A stretch of DNA of 64,000 bases from Paenibacillus xylanexedens (GTDB taxonomy: Bacteria; Bacillota; Bacilli; Paenibacillales; Paenibacillaceae): the NCBI RefSeq assembly GCF_007676705.1, contig NZ_VEBF01000006.1, forward strand, positions 1-64,000, read 5' to 3'. This document shows positions 25,455-34,900 of the stretch, piece after piece (position 1 is the first letter of the stretch; each line of letters starts with the position of its first letter). The notes below the pieces were generated by a model. The model had not been told where the DNA came from. It saw nothing but the letters and a program-made list of their open reading frames with translations, and did no database searches. The translations under genes and the position numbers were made by a program.

Positions 25455-25823
25455 ATGCAGGACGGCAAACAACATCTGTATGTATCGGTAACACATAATC
25501 TTATTGAGCAAACACAGAATGAATCTACACCCTTTGAAGTGCTGGTGGATGATGAACAGTTGGGCCGATTGAAAGATCTGATGAAGGTGCTTCAGGATGA
25601 TGATGCCTATACCTTGCAACGGGCTCCGGTACCCTACAAGTCGGCAGATCATGATGAGGCAACAGAGCAATTTTCGGATGGCATGACCTTGCTGTACACT
25701 TTTCTGTATGACCATGGCACGCCGGACACCCGGCAGGCGATCGAGAGCATGAACGTGCTTCCGAGGCTGCAGGATACGGATTACGATGACCCGGGGTACG
25801 AGAATTCACCATTGAACAAATGA
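25455..25823 (+). CDS. Hypothetical protein downstream of the helicase
   Basis: An acidic protein of 122 residues with no membrane segment (FEVLVDDEQLGRLKDLMKVL, then YTFLYDHGTPDTRQAIESMN). TGGAGG lies 7 nt before the ATG at 25455; the longer frame from 25347 lacks an RBS. It probably shares the helicase transcript (98-bp gap, with only a weak hairpin at 25360-25392). No family recognised. Confidence 0.65.
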   Translation: MQDGKQHLYVSVTHNLIEQTQNESTPFEVLVDDEQLGRLKDLMKVLQDDDAYTLQRAPVPYKSADHDEATEQFSDGMTLLYTFLYDHGTPDTRQAIESMNVLPRLQDTDYDDPGYENSPLNK

Positions 25824-25832
25824 CAAGATGCC

Positions 25833-25878
25833 AAAAAGCATGCGCAGCCGCAGATCACGCGGAGGACGCATGCTTTTG
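25833..25878. terminator. Bidirectional terminator
   Basis: AAAAAGCATGCG pairs with CGCATGCTTTT, with CCGC/GCGG inside. It stands between convergent genes, with A-run and T-run on the two sides. Confidence 0.85.
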
Positions 25879-25914
25879 TTATATGAAGAAGCACAACAGG
25901 AACGTGAAATGGAT

Positions 25915-26985
25915 TTAATCCAGACGAATCTCCTGCCCTTTCTCAGCCGATTCGTAGATTGCGCATAGCATGCGCGTGGAAGTCACACCATCCGCGATTG
26001 GACTGATCGGTTCTGTACCGTTCAGACAACAATCCACAAAGTGGTCAATCTGGTTCTGGAATGCACTATGAATATGGAGACCCGTATTATCCGTCTGGGG
26101 TTCAATATTCAGAATGGTATTATTTTTCTCCGTGACGATCAGCGTCTCTGGCTCCAGTTCAAATCCCCCGTGCTCGCCATACAGTTTCACGGAAGACTCA
26201 TCCTCACGTGCATGCAGAGTAAAGCTCACATCCACTGCCAGCGAAGCCCCGTTCTCAAACCGAATGAGCGCATTCGCCATATCTTCCACATCATTCACAG
26301 CTGCGCTGTAGTCGGCTGCCTTGTAAAAAGAAAGATGTTCGATATGGGCACGATTGCCCAGCTTCCGATACGTATTACCACTGACCGAAACAGGTTTCGG
26401 TCTGCCCATCAGATACCAGCATTGGTCGATAATATGTACGCCCAGATCAATCAGGGGGCCTCCGCCGGAACGGCTTTTGTCAGCGAACCAACCGCCTGGA
26501 TTGCCGTGACGCCGCAGAATGGAAGCTTTGGCATAATACAGTTCACCAAACTCCCCGGCATCAATGAATCTGCGCATCATCTGCATATTGTTATCATAAC
26601 GCCGCACAAATCCAACGATAAACGTACGTCCACTCTTCTTCACCGCTTCTTCAATCCGCAGTGCATCTTCCACATTGGTTGCGACCGGTTTCTCCAGCAG
26701 TACATGCTTGCCTGCCTCCAGTGCAGCAATGGCAAACTCGGCGTGTGTATTATTCCAGGTACAGATACTGACGGCATCCACATGCGGGTCCTCCAGCATC
26801 TCCCGATAATCGGTGTACACGGATTGAGCATCATACTTCTGTGCAGCAGCCTTAGCCCGTTCTTCGTTCAGATCGCAGATCGCATAGATGACAGCATCCT
26901 CATTTTTGGCGTAACACCTCATATGAAGATCCGAGATTGATCCCGTACCGATCATTCCAATGTGTAGCATTTGTTTCGTGCTCAT
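25915..26985 (-). CDS. Gfo/Idh/MocA-family oxidoreductase
   Basis: A 356-residue NAD(P)-dependent dehydrogenase. The N-terminal Rossmann fold begins IGMIGTGSISDLHMR; the family's catalytic Lys motif is intact in LLEKPVATN, and the C-terminal domain has GGGPLIDLGVHIIDQCWYL with the catalytic-site Asp and His. Family members oxidise sugars, inositols or similar polyols. There is no sugar transporter beside it, so the substrate is open. RBS GGGAGG. Confidence 0.9.
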   Translation of the reverse strand: MSTKQMLHIGMIGTGSISDLHMRCYAKNEDAVIYAICDLNEERAKAAAQKYDAQSVYTDYREMLEDPHVDAVSICTWNNTHAEFAIAALEAGKHVLLEKPVATNVEDALRIEEAVKKSGRTFIVGFVRRYDNNMQMMRRFIDAGEFGELYYAKASILRRHGNPGGWFADKSRSGGGPLIDLGVHIIDQCWYLMGRPKPVSVSGNTYRKLGNRAHIEHLSFYKAADYSAAVNDVEDMANALIRFENGASLAVDVSFTLHAREDESSVKLYGEHGGFELEPETLIVTEKNNTILNIEPQTDNTGLHIHSAFQNQIDHFVDCCLNGTEPISPIADGVTSTRMLCAIYESAEKGQEIRLD

Positions 26986-27032
26986 CTTCGTCCTCCCTTC
27001 CTTTTACACAACTTCCAGAACATCATTATCGT

Positions 27033-27509
27033 CTAGTCTGCCCGCAGCATACCTTCGTAAATACCCGGCGTTGAATTTTCGATCTTCACGGCACCCAATG
27101 TTCGGGCATAGAAATCCACAGGTCCCGCTGATCCGATAATGGCATACCCGTACCCATCCGCCTTCATCGCATGCATACAGGCCAGTAACAAGGCTGTGCC
27201 TACACCTTTGCCCCGTGCATCCTGGCTCACACCTGTGGGTCCAAAGAAGTTGCGGCATGTCGCTTCGTAACAGGCAAAACCAATCATTTTCCCATGCTCA
27301 ACCGCAATATAACAGGACACGGGCTGACGTGTAAAAGCGACATCACATTCATCCACCCAAGCCTGCCTAAAATGTGACCTTACCCAATCCAGTACAAGCT
27401 GTTTCTCTGGGGCAATGGCTCTTCGAATCACAATGGAGGATTCCTCCAGCGTTCTCAGTCCACTCTCTTGTTCCGGCAAACGATAGAGCGCTACCAACAT
27501 ATCACTCAT
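27033..27509 (-). CDS. GNAT-family N-acetyltransferase
   Basis: A 158-residue protein with GNAT motif A, VSQDARGKGVGTALLLACMH, which binds acetyl-CoA, and the preceding beta strand MIGFACYEATCRNFFGPTGV. Substrate unknown. The start has CGAGGAGG upstream. It is 48 bp upstream of the Gfo/Idh gene on the same strand and may be cotranscribed. Confidence 0.88.
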   Translation of the reverse strand: MSDMLVALYRLPEQESGLRTLEESSIVIRRAIAPEKQLVLDWVRSHFRQAWVDECDVAFTRQPVSCYIAVEHGKMIGFACYEATCRNFFGPTGVSQDARGKGVGTALLLACMHAMKADGYGYAIIGSAGPVDFYARTLGAVKIENSTPGIYEGMLRAD

Positions 27510-27758
27510 CTAATTCGTTCCTCCTCGTACTTGAATGTGAAATGGGACAAAGGTTAGGCCACTTACCTGAAATTAACCTGATCTTGCTGCTGATAACCTG
27601 GAATACATGCGAACTTTCAAAACTAAACTAACATGCTGTTTACATTCTATGCATTCCAACTGCAACAATGGATCAAGTTGTCCCGTCTATAAACATGTAG
27701 CGCGGCCTTAAGGAAGATTTTACCGCGTCAGTACACAGATTAGAAGGGATGAATATTG

Positions 27759-28829
27759 ATGAACAACAACATGAAAAAAGTAAGTGCACTGATGGCCCTA
27801 TCCATGGCATTGGGTGGTGGAGCCGCTTATGCAGCAACACTGGACAACACACAACCAGTCCATCAAACATCCGTTTCAGCAGATAGTAACGCAGTGAGAG
27901 TAGTAAACGTATCCGTGAATGGTGCATCCATCTCTGATGGTTATTGGAATAAGGATGGCAAAGTAGCCATGATCCCGCTGCGTGATCTTACCGACGCACT
28001 GGGTATTGAACTGGAATGGAATAAAGAAACTAAAACTGCAGAGCTGACTCGTGGTGCTCTCTGGACACAGGTAATCACAGGCAAGGATCAATATTCCGTG
28101 AATAAAATGCTGCTCACGCTGGGCACAGCGCCCGAAATCACAGGCGGCAAATTGTATGTACCGGCTGCTTTTGCTGAAAAAGCTCTGCATGGACAAGTGA
28201 ACACAACGGGGAATCAAGTGACCATCTCCAGTGAAGAGGACGTGAAGACGGTTACTGAACGTGGTGTAATTACCAGAATCTCGAACCAAGATAAATATAA
28301 GTCCATCCAGATTGGCGGTGCAGGTACGGATGGTATTGTGCTCAATCTGAGCGATGAGACAAAATTCATCTCAGTTGAGGGGAAAGAGATTGCACTGACT
28401 GATCTGGCCATTGGCATGAACGTGGAAGCTGAGCATTCCCAGATCACTACCCGCAGTCTACCACCACAAACGCCGACCTATAAAGTCACTGTACTGGATG
28501 CGGCTACAGCATCTGAGGCACAACCTAAAGAGCTTCTGGGTACAGCGGGTACAATTGAAAATGTAAAAACTGCAGAAGGACTTATCTCACAGATTGAGAT
28601 CACAGGTACACGGTTAACAGAAACAGCTCCTGACCATGTCGTGCTGAACATCGATAAAGACACACTGATCGTGAACCACGAAGGTGAAACGGTAAAAGCT
28701 GAAGAACTGACCAAAGATGCCAAAGTTATCGGCTTTTACAGCCCTGTGTTGACACGCAGCCTGCCTCCAATCGGAACAGCATGGAAAGTGGTTGTGGAAG
28801 CACCAGCAGCAGAACTGGAAGCAAAATAA
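27759..28829 (+). CDS. Exported copper-amine-oxidase-N protein with internal repeats
   Basis: A secreted protein of ~356 residues. Signal peptide ends near AAYA; a copper-amine-oxidase-N-like domain follows (MIPLRDLTDALGIELEWNKE). The remainder has two related ~85-residue units, each ending alike: TTRSLPPQTPTYKVTVLD and LTRSLPPIGTAWKVVVE. These look like duplicated cell-surface modules of unknown function. TTG at 27756 is an alternative start; AGAAGGG suits either. Terminator at 28961. Confidence 0.75.
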   Translation: MNNNMKKVSALMALSMALGGGAAYAATLDNTQPVHQTSVSADSNAVRVVNVSVNGASISDGYWNKDGKVAMIPLRDLTDALGIELEWNKETKTAELTRGALWTQVITGKDQYSVNKMLLTLGTAPEITGGKLYVPAAFAEKALHGQVNTTGNQVTISSEEDVKTVTERGVITRISNQDKYKSIQIGGAGTDGIVLNLSDETKFISVEGKEIALTDLAIGMNVEAEHSQITTRSLPPQTPTYKVTVLDAATASEAQPKELLGTAGTIENVKTAEGLISQIEITGTRLTETAPDHVVLNIDKDTLIVNHEGETVKAEELTKDAKVIGFYSPVLTRSLPPIGTAWKVVVEAPAAELEAK

Positions 28830-28960
28830 TACGGTTTGTGAAAAGCGCGGACTAAGCATGTGCTGATGCTGTATATTGCAAACCACATACATCTTCTGCC
28901 ATATGTTGAATTGAGTGTGGCGCATCATGATGACCAGCCAGCTACACGGCTAGCCTAATC

Positions 28961-29012
28961 AAAAACAACCTTATCCGCCTGTCTTTTGACAGGCATGGAT
29001 AAGGTTGTTTTT
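28961..29012. terminator. Bidirectional terminator
   Basis: AAAAACAACCTTATCC pairs with GGATAAGGTTGTTTTT, with GCCTGTC/GACAGGC inside. It separates the stalk protein from the convergent RidA gene. Confidence 0.9.
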
Positions 29013-29053
29013 TAGTTTATGGAGTTATTTTTTGTGACTATTTAGCGATACAA

Positions 29054-29455
29054 TTATTCCGGTTTCCCTTCATCTTCAACAATCGCTTCCACTTCAATCT
29101 CAACCATCAACAAGGGATCAATGAGTGCGCTAACTTCAACCATCGTGGCTACAGGCTGGATCTGTCCAAAAAATTCACCGTGCGCCTTGCCAACTTCCTC
29201 CCATCTGGAGATATCGGTCACAAACATCCGGGTTCTCACCACATGCGACATGTCAGCACCCAACTCTTTCAGTGCGTTCTCAATCGTCTGCAAAATGAAC
29301 CTCGTCTGTGCATAAGGATCACCTGCACCAACAACCACACCATCTTGCATCGCCGTTGTCCCTGCCACTTCAATTCGGTTACCTACACGGATGGCACGGC
29401 AATATCCCACCAACGGTTCCCATGGGGAGCCCGTAAAAACCTGCTGTCTGCTCAT
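29054..29455 (-). CDS. RidA family protein (first of two in the window)
   Basis: A 133-residue YjgF/YER057c/UK114 protein. Family features: a start region EPLVGYCRAIRVGNRIEVAG, DPYAQTRFILQTIENALKEL, and VVRTRMFVTDISRWEEV, whose Arg is the imine-binding residue in RidA. The last segment, LLMVEIEVEAIV, ends with the family Glu. RidA proteins hydrolyse reactive enamines and imines. RBS GAGGG. Confidence 0.88.
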   Translation of the reverse strand: MSRQQVFTGSPWEPLVGYCRAIRVGNRIEVAGTTAMQDGVVVGAGDPYAQTRFILQTIENALKELGADMSHVVRTRMFVTDISRWEEVGKAHGEFFGQIQPVATMVEVSALIDPLLMVEIEVEAIVEDEGKPE

Positions 29456-29586
29456 TCTCTCGTCCCTCGCTTTGGTTGTATTTGTCTCTTCGGATTAAAC
29501 ATGAATTATATCAGTCTATCATCATCTAAAACAATGGAATGAAGTTTAATTTCATCTTAATTCCAACATCATTTTTGAACAGAAAA

Positions 29587-29636
29587 AAATCCCCTGAACC
29601 CATTGTTTAGATCAAGGACAGTCATTCAGGGGATTT
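29587..29636. terminator. Bidirectional terminator
   Basis: AAATCCCCTGAA pairs perfectly with TTCAGGGGATTT; preceded by an A-run. It lies after the carboxypeptidase gene on the minus strand. Confidence 0.8.
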
Positions 29637-29678
29637 CAGGAAAATTAGTATCTTATCTTTAAGAATAAAGCATCCGGA

Positions 29679-30647
29679 TTACAACTTAATATTAGCCTCA
29701 TCGAAGTATTCTTCCAGAGTTAATCCACTCTTCGCTACATCCAACGCCAAATCCGTACCGATGTACCGGATATGCCAAGGCTCATAGACGTAACCTGTCG
29801 TATCTTCTTCACCTTGCAGATAACGGATGACATATCCATATTCTGCAGCGTGTTCAGCCAGCCACTGGCCTTCCTTCGATGTGCCAAATACCTCTTCCAG
29901 CACATTGCCTACACTCGGACTGGATACATCAATGGCCAGACCCGTCTGATGTTCACTTCTGCCGGGTACAGAGCTCACGCGATCTGTGTACTCTTGACCT
30001 TTGGTTTTGACATTGTTGTTGTAGATGGATACCTGACGCTGATATGAACGATAGCCAGACACCGCACGAAGCTCGATGCCATCCGCCTTTGCACCTGCAA
30101 ACAACTTCTCCAGTGCCTCGGCAGCTTCCTTGCGCATATGGCGCTTCTCGTGTGGTTCGTCGAAGGAGAACGGTACATTCGGCTCTACCAGATCGTCCGG
30201 CTCGTACCCTTCCGGCAGACTGCGTTGCTTGTTGACAATGACGGTCATAGACTCGGCATTCGTCACCACGGATTGTGCATCAATTGTCGTTTGCAGTGCG
30301 CTGATGCTGCGTTTCTCCAGCAGTGGATCTTCGGCTGTCGCACCATTGCCATCGTCTGAAGAACCCTGCTCTTCGCCAGCTGAACCATTATCTGACTCAC
30401 TGCCTGTGCCCTCATCGCTGTTGCCAGAAGATGACGTATCATCACCACCAGCATTGTCGCCGTCCGTTCCCTTATCCTCCGTAAAATGAACCGTTGTGCC
30501 GTCCGACTCTTGTTGTGTCTTACCTGCTCCATTCGGATCTTGGCTCTCCTCTGTGCCATTCTGGCAAGCGGCAAGCAATGCTCCGCATATCATTAATGAG
30601 GACAGCATAACCACAATCCGGCGCTGTCTTCCTGTACGTGATTTCAT
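29679..30647 (-). CDS. D-alanyl-D-alanine carboxypeptidase lipoprotein (VanY/M15B)
   Basis: A 322-residue lipoprotein: lipobox LLAAC, then ~75 residues rich in Gly, Ser, Asp and Glu (a spacer across the wall), then an M15B peptidase domain. Catalytic residues are intact: SGYRSYQRQ, SEHQTGLAIDVSS (zinc His and Asp) and EPWHIRYIG (Glu and zinc His). It trims the terminal D-Ala from peptidoglycan stems. A VanY-like fold does not itself imply vancomycin resistance; no van genes are near. Confidence 0.93.
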   Translation of the reverse strand: MKSRTGRQRRIVVMLSSLMICGALLAACQNGTEESQDPNGAGKTQQESDGTTVHFTEDKGTDGDNAGGDDTSSSGNSDEGTGSESDNGSAGEEQGSSDDGNGATAEDPLLEKRSISALQTTIDAQSVVTNAESMTVIVNKQRSLPEGYEPDDLVEPNVPFSFDEPHEKRHMRKEAAEALEKLFAGAKADGIELRAVSGYRSYQRQVSIYNNNVKTKGQEYTDRVSSVPGRSEHQTGLAIDVSSPSVGNVLEEVFGTSKEGQWLAEHAAEYGYVIRYLQGEEDTTGYVYEPWHIRYIGTDLALDVAKSGLTLEEYFDEANIKL

Positions 30648-31010
30648 ATAAAAACTCCTATCGCAATAATATAAATGTTATATAGTTGTCTGCGTGCAGT
30701 GTTCCCTGCGACAGTATACCTTAATTGGGAGTGAAGCTCCACCTGTAAAGACCTCCTTTAGAAGAGATCCGGATGAATATATATGGGCTGCACAGCTTGT
30801 ATGATCGTTTTTTGGACTTTTAGAGCAATATCCCAGTGCTGTACACCATAGAAGTGAAATGAGAATAAGCCTTCATATATCCAATATGCAAAAAAAATGA
30901 TTATACCTAGTTGCACTTTAACTAATGAGCATTGTTGGATAAAGACAAAATTCATCTTGTACCGGGAAATGAATTAAATCAAATAATGCAACATGCTGCA
31001 ATAAAAACAA
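30648..31010. other. Gap without a supported gene
   Basis: This ~360-bp stretch is AT-rich and holds the upstream region of the carboxypeptidase gene. A minus-strand frame of 65 codons (30758-30955) has no Shine-Dalgarno and no recognisable family. The only clear element is the T-run of the terminator at 31011. Confidence 0.5.
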
Positions 31011-31037
31011 GCAGGGGTGATCTGAGATCTCCCCCGC
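31011..31037 (-). terminator. Terminator of the SNF2-SWIM operon
   Basis: On the minus strand GCGGGGGAGATC pairs with GATCACCCCTGC around TCA, with one mismatch, followed by TTGTTTTTA. Confidence 0.75.
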
Positions 31038-31050
31038 TCTGATGGGTGCA

Positions 31051-31863
31051 TCATTTGGTTGCCGGGCTGTCCGTCTTCTTCTGGACAGCCTGCCACATCC
31101 GCGCGGCTACACGCTCGCGGATCAAGTCCAGCCCTGCGGTGGCCGGCACGCCCGGCAACAGCGCCGTCAGCTCCGGCAACGCCGGCGGCTTGCCTGGTCG
31201 CGCGAGGCGCACCTCAACGGCGCCAAAGCCCGGCCCCGGCTGGTGCATGGCGCCGTCCGCGGCGGCCTCGGCGATCCACTCGCCGACGGCTGCGCCGCCT
31301 TCGCCGCCCCGCACTTGCGGGCGGCCAGCTGTTTCCGCTGCGCGGCCAGGGCCGCTGGGATCATGGGCGAGTTCCTCCGCCCATGCCCCCAGCACGCCGG
31401 CGAGCAGCGCTTCGCGCGGCAGGCCGGCGTGCGCCAGCTGCAGCAGCGGCTCGGCCGCGAGGCGCGCGGCTACGGCGCGCTCAGCGGCCTCGGCATGCGC
31501 GCAGCCCGGGCGGCCGCAGGTGCACGCCACGGCCGCGCTGGCCGTGGCTGCGCCTGGCGAGCCCTCGGGCGCGAGCGTTGCCGGCAGTAGCCCGGCAAGC
31601 TCCTCAGGCGCCGGGCCGCCGCGCAGCAGGGCGTACAGCGTCAGCGGGCGCTGGCGCAGCTGAGCCAGTACAGCCTCGCGCTGGGCTTCGCTCAGTCGCG
31701 CCGGCGTTCCCGTGACCGTGAACATGCCTGCGGCTGATCCGGTCTTGCCCTCAGCAGCGGAAGCGGAAACGGAAACTTCCTGGTCCGCATCCGCTGCTGT
31801 ATTTACTTCTGCTGTCCATCCACCGGGGGACATATGCAGCTCGATCTTCCATTTTTCGCTCAC
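31051..31863 (-). CDS. SWIM zinc-finger-like partner of the SNF2 helicase
   Basis: A 270-residue, very Ala/Gly/Pro-rich protein. ACTCGRPGCAHAEAA fits the SWIM consensus CxCx(n)CxH, a zinc motif often found beside or fused to bacterial SNF2 ATPases. Starts with GTG at 31863 after AAAGGGGGA; it begins 46 bp after the SNF2 stop, so both are one operon. Base composition is far richer in G+C than its neighbours over 31090-31690, and long frames open on the other strand as a result; the minus frame is preferred for its RBS, motif and operon position. Confidence 0.75.
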   Translation of the reverse strand: MSEKWKIELHMSPGGWTAEVNTAADADQEVSVSASAAEGKTGSAAGMFTVTGTPARLSEAQREAVLAQLRQRPLTLYALLRGGPAPEELAGLLPATLAPEGSPGAATASAAVACTCGRPGCAHAEAAERAVAARLAAEPLLQLAHAGLPREALLAGVLGAWAEELAHDPSGPGRAAETAGRPQVRGGEGGAAVGEWIAEAAADGAMHQPGPGFGAVEVRLARPGKPPALPELTALLPGVPATAGLDLIRERVAARMWQAVQKKTDSPATK

Positions 31864-31909
31864 AACAATCCCCCTTTCTCAACATCTATATTCCTCTGAA
31901 TGTTCAAGG

Positions 31910-34900
31910 TCACAGCCACGTCTCACCCTGAAGCGAGATCAGACCACGCAGCTCATCATCCGACATCTCTGTCAGCCAGTTCTCACCTGAACCGACGACC
32001 TGTTCGGACAGTGCCTTCTTGCTCTCAATCAGTTCATCAATCCGTTCCTCCAGCGTTCCCTGACAGATCAGCTTGTGCACCTGCACATTGCGATTCTGCC
32101 CGATTCGGAATACACGGTCCGTCGCCTGGTTCTCGACCGCGGGATTCCACCACCGATCATAGTGAACCACATGACTCGCACGTGTCAGATTCAGACCTAC
32201 ACCTCCGGCACGAAGAGATAGAACAAACATGGACGGCCCCTCTCCTTTTTGGAAAGTCTCCACCATATCGTCCCTTTGCGCCTTCGACACACCACCATGC
32301 AGGAAATACGGTTCTTCCTCATATCGCTGTTTCAATCGTGCTACCAGCAGATCTCCCATAGCAACATATTGAGTGAAGATCAGGGCAGATTCCCCGTTAT
32401 CGCGGATGGCGTCCAGCAGTTCAAGCAATCGTTCCATCTTGCCGGATGCCTCTGCCTTGCCATGGTCTTTCCGATTGCTGTCCGCCAGCACTGGATGATC
32501 ACAGATCTGCTTGAGCTTGGTCAGAGATGACAGAACAATCCCCTTCCGGGCAATGCCGTTTCTGCCATCCAGGCCCCCCATCAGATCGTCTACCACGCGT
32601 TGGTACAACACCGTCTGCTCCGGCGTCAGCGAACAATAGGATTTCAGTTCAAGCTTCTCTGGCAGATCCTTGCGAATATCCGGATCACTTTTCAGCCTGC
32701 GCAGCATGAATGGAGATACCAGTCGATGAAGCTCACGCAAGGATGCTGCATTTTCTTCGGATGGTCCCAGTCCTGTATAACGCTGACGGAACGATGAAGC
32801 TGTGCCCAGATACCCCGGATTGAGGAACTGGAAAATAGACCAGAGTTCGCTCAGTCGGTTCTCTACAGGTGTGCCCGTCATCGCAATACGATGAAGTGTA
32901 GACAGACGCATCACACTTTGCGCTTGCTTGGTACGGTAGTTCTTAATATATTGAGCCTCATCCAGCACAATGGTGGACCAGTGTAACGAAGCCAAATCCG
33001 GCCCATCTCTGCCTGCCAGATGATAGGTCGTCAGTACAATGTCATGCGTCTGCGCTTCTGCCTGAAAATCATTCCCGTGCAGCCGTTGTCCGCCATGATG
33101 AATGTACAGCGACAGATCCGGGGCAAACCGCTTCAGCTCACGCTGCCAGTTTCCAAGCAGCGAGGTAGGACACACAATAAGTGCAGGCAGATGAACAGGC
33201 TGCTCATTCGTGTGCTGATCCGCCGGGAAAGAATCATCCGATCCATTCAACAGCTCATTCTCACGCGCTTCCTCTTCGGCTGCCTGCCGTTCCTCATGTT
33301 TTCGATCCAGCAGACAGGTGATTACCTGAATTGTCTTTCCTAGTCCCATATCGTCCGCGAGACATACGCCGAAGCCCAGCTCACGCATAGCGGATAACCA
33401 TTGGTAACCCCGTTCCTGATAAGGTCGTAATTCACCATGCAATTCTGCCGGTACCTGACGGGGCTCAATACTGCGAAGCACCTGTCCATCGAGCAGGAAA
33501 GCGAGCAACCCATCGGATTCTGCACCGAAGACGGAAAGCCCCTTCCATGCGGAATCCTCCCCTTCATCCGCAGCCAGATGCAGCCATTCGGAGAGAGGCA
33601 TATATTGTTCTTCTTCTTTTTTCATATATCGCAGGACTTGGCGAATCTCTTTCGTATCCACTTCAATCCATTCACCGCGGAACATGACATATGGAACAGT
33701 CGATTCAGCGAGCGCTGCCAGTTCCTCCGCCGTGACCGGTTTACCATCCAGCATAGGCTCCGCCTTGAAAGCAACCAATTGTTCCATGCCCAGTGCCGAT
33801 GTGGCTCCAGGCAACCGCTCTGTTCCCCGATTCAACATCTGCAGACGCAGTCCCGCACGACGTTTCCCGGCACGACTCCATTTGGAAGGCATCAGAACGG
33901 TTATTCCGGCCTTTTGCAGACGCGGAACGGCATGCGTAAGAAATTCAAAGAAACCCTGCTGCTCCAGCTTGATTCCCTCTGGACGAGGTGTGAGCAGCGC
34001 CGTCTCCAGTTCAGGTGCCAGTTCTGCTGCATGCCCGAGTGCCATCAACAACTGTTCTGCCGCCGAGGTATATAACACTTTCCCCCGGTCAAGATCACGC
34101 TCCGGATGTGCCCAGATGGTACGTACAGGCAACCTCAGGCTCGTTTCCTGCTCACTGTCCACCCAAAAGCTGATTCCCCAGATCGTTTCATGCTCACCCA
34201 GCGGCGGCTCCAGCCGGAGCACCAGCTTCAATTGGCCTTCGGCAGGCGCCATTTCTTCTGCTCCTACGACCGGCATCGTGGTTCCACCGGCATCCTGTAA
34301 TGTATGAATAAAGGCTGTCATATCATCCGTAGGTCCTTGCACCGTTACAGGTCGGAACATCGAGATCAGACTGTTCCACCAGAGCTCACCTACTGGCGAA
34401 GATCCACGTCGATATGGTGTGCGGTAACGGGACAACTCACTGTCCATCCCCTCCAGCTCACTCGTCACTACAGCATGAATCATGCCACTCATGAATGAAA
34501 ATAATACCGCCGCCCCTGCTTCCTCACGTGTTTCCGGTTCCAATGAAGCATAGGCCCCGGGAGCAGCTAATCCAATAGGAGGCATCGCTTCAGCGAGGTC
34601 GCGGAAGCGTTCAATGTCCTCCTCTGACTGCAAGCGTGGCCGCCATACTCCTGTCAATGTCTCTTGCCCAGTCCGTCGACGTGCGCCCGTCTTTGCTGCG
34701 AATTCAGCCGATGGAGCAATTGCCCCTCGCAACAGCAGCTCCTGTGTGAACTGCGCCGCTTTGATCCAGTAACGCATCTCTTCTCCCACCTGAATTCCGG
34801 CTGCGTTGAATAAACGGTCATCCCATTGCAGCAGCAACCTGAAGGCATCCTTGGGCAGGACTGCCAAGCCTTCCAATGTGCGTCCCAGCAGTTGACGCCG

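Noticed and set aside
29679..30647. VanY homologue as a vancomycin-resistance gene
   Set aside because: No vanRS, vanHAX or other partner nearby; the M15B fold is common in wall turnover.
30758..30955. 65-codon hydrophobic frame on the minus strand
   Set aside because: No RBS, AT-rich composition and no family resemblance.
31042..31715. Long plus-strand frames (182, 205 and 218 codons)
   Set aside because: They are by-products of the high G+C of the minus-strand SWIM-motif gene; none has an RBS or a recognisable domain.
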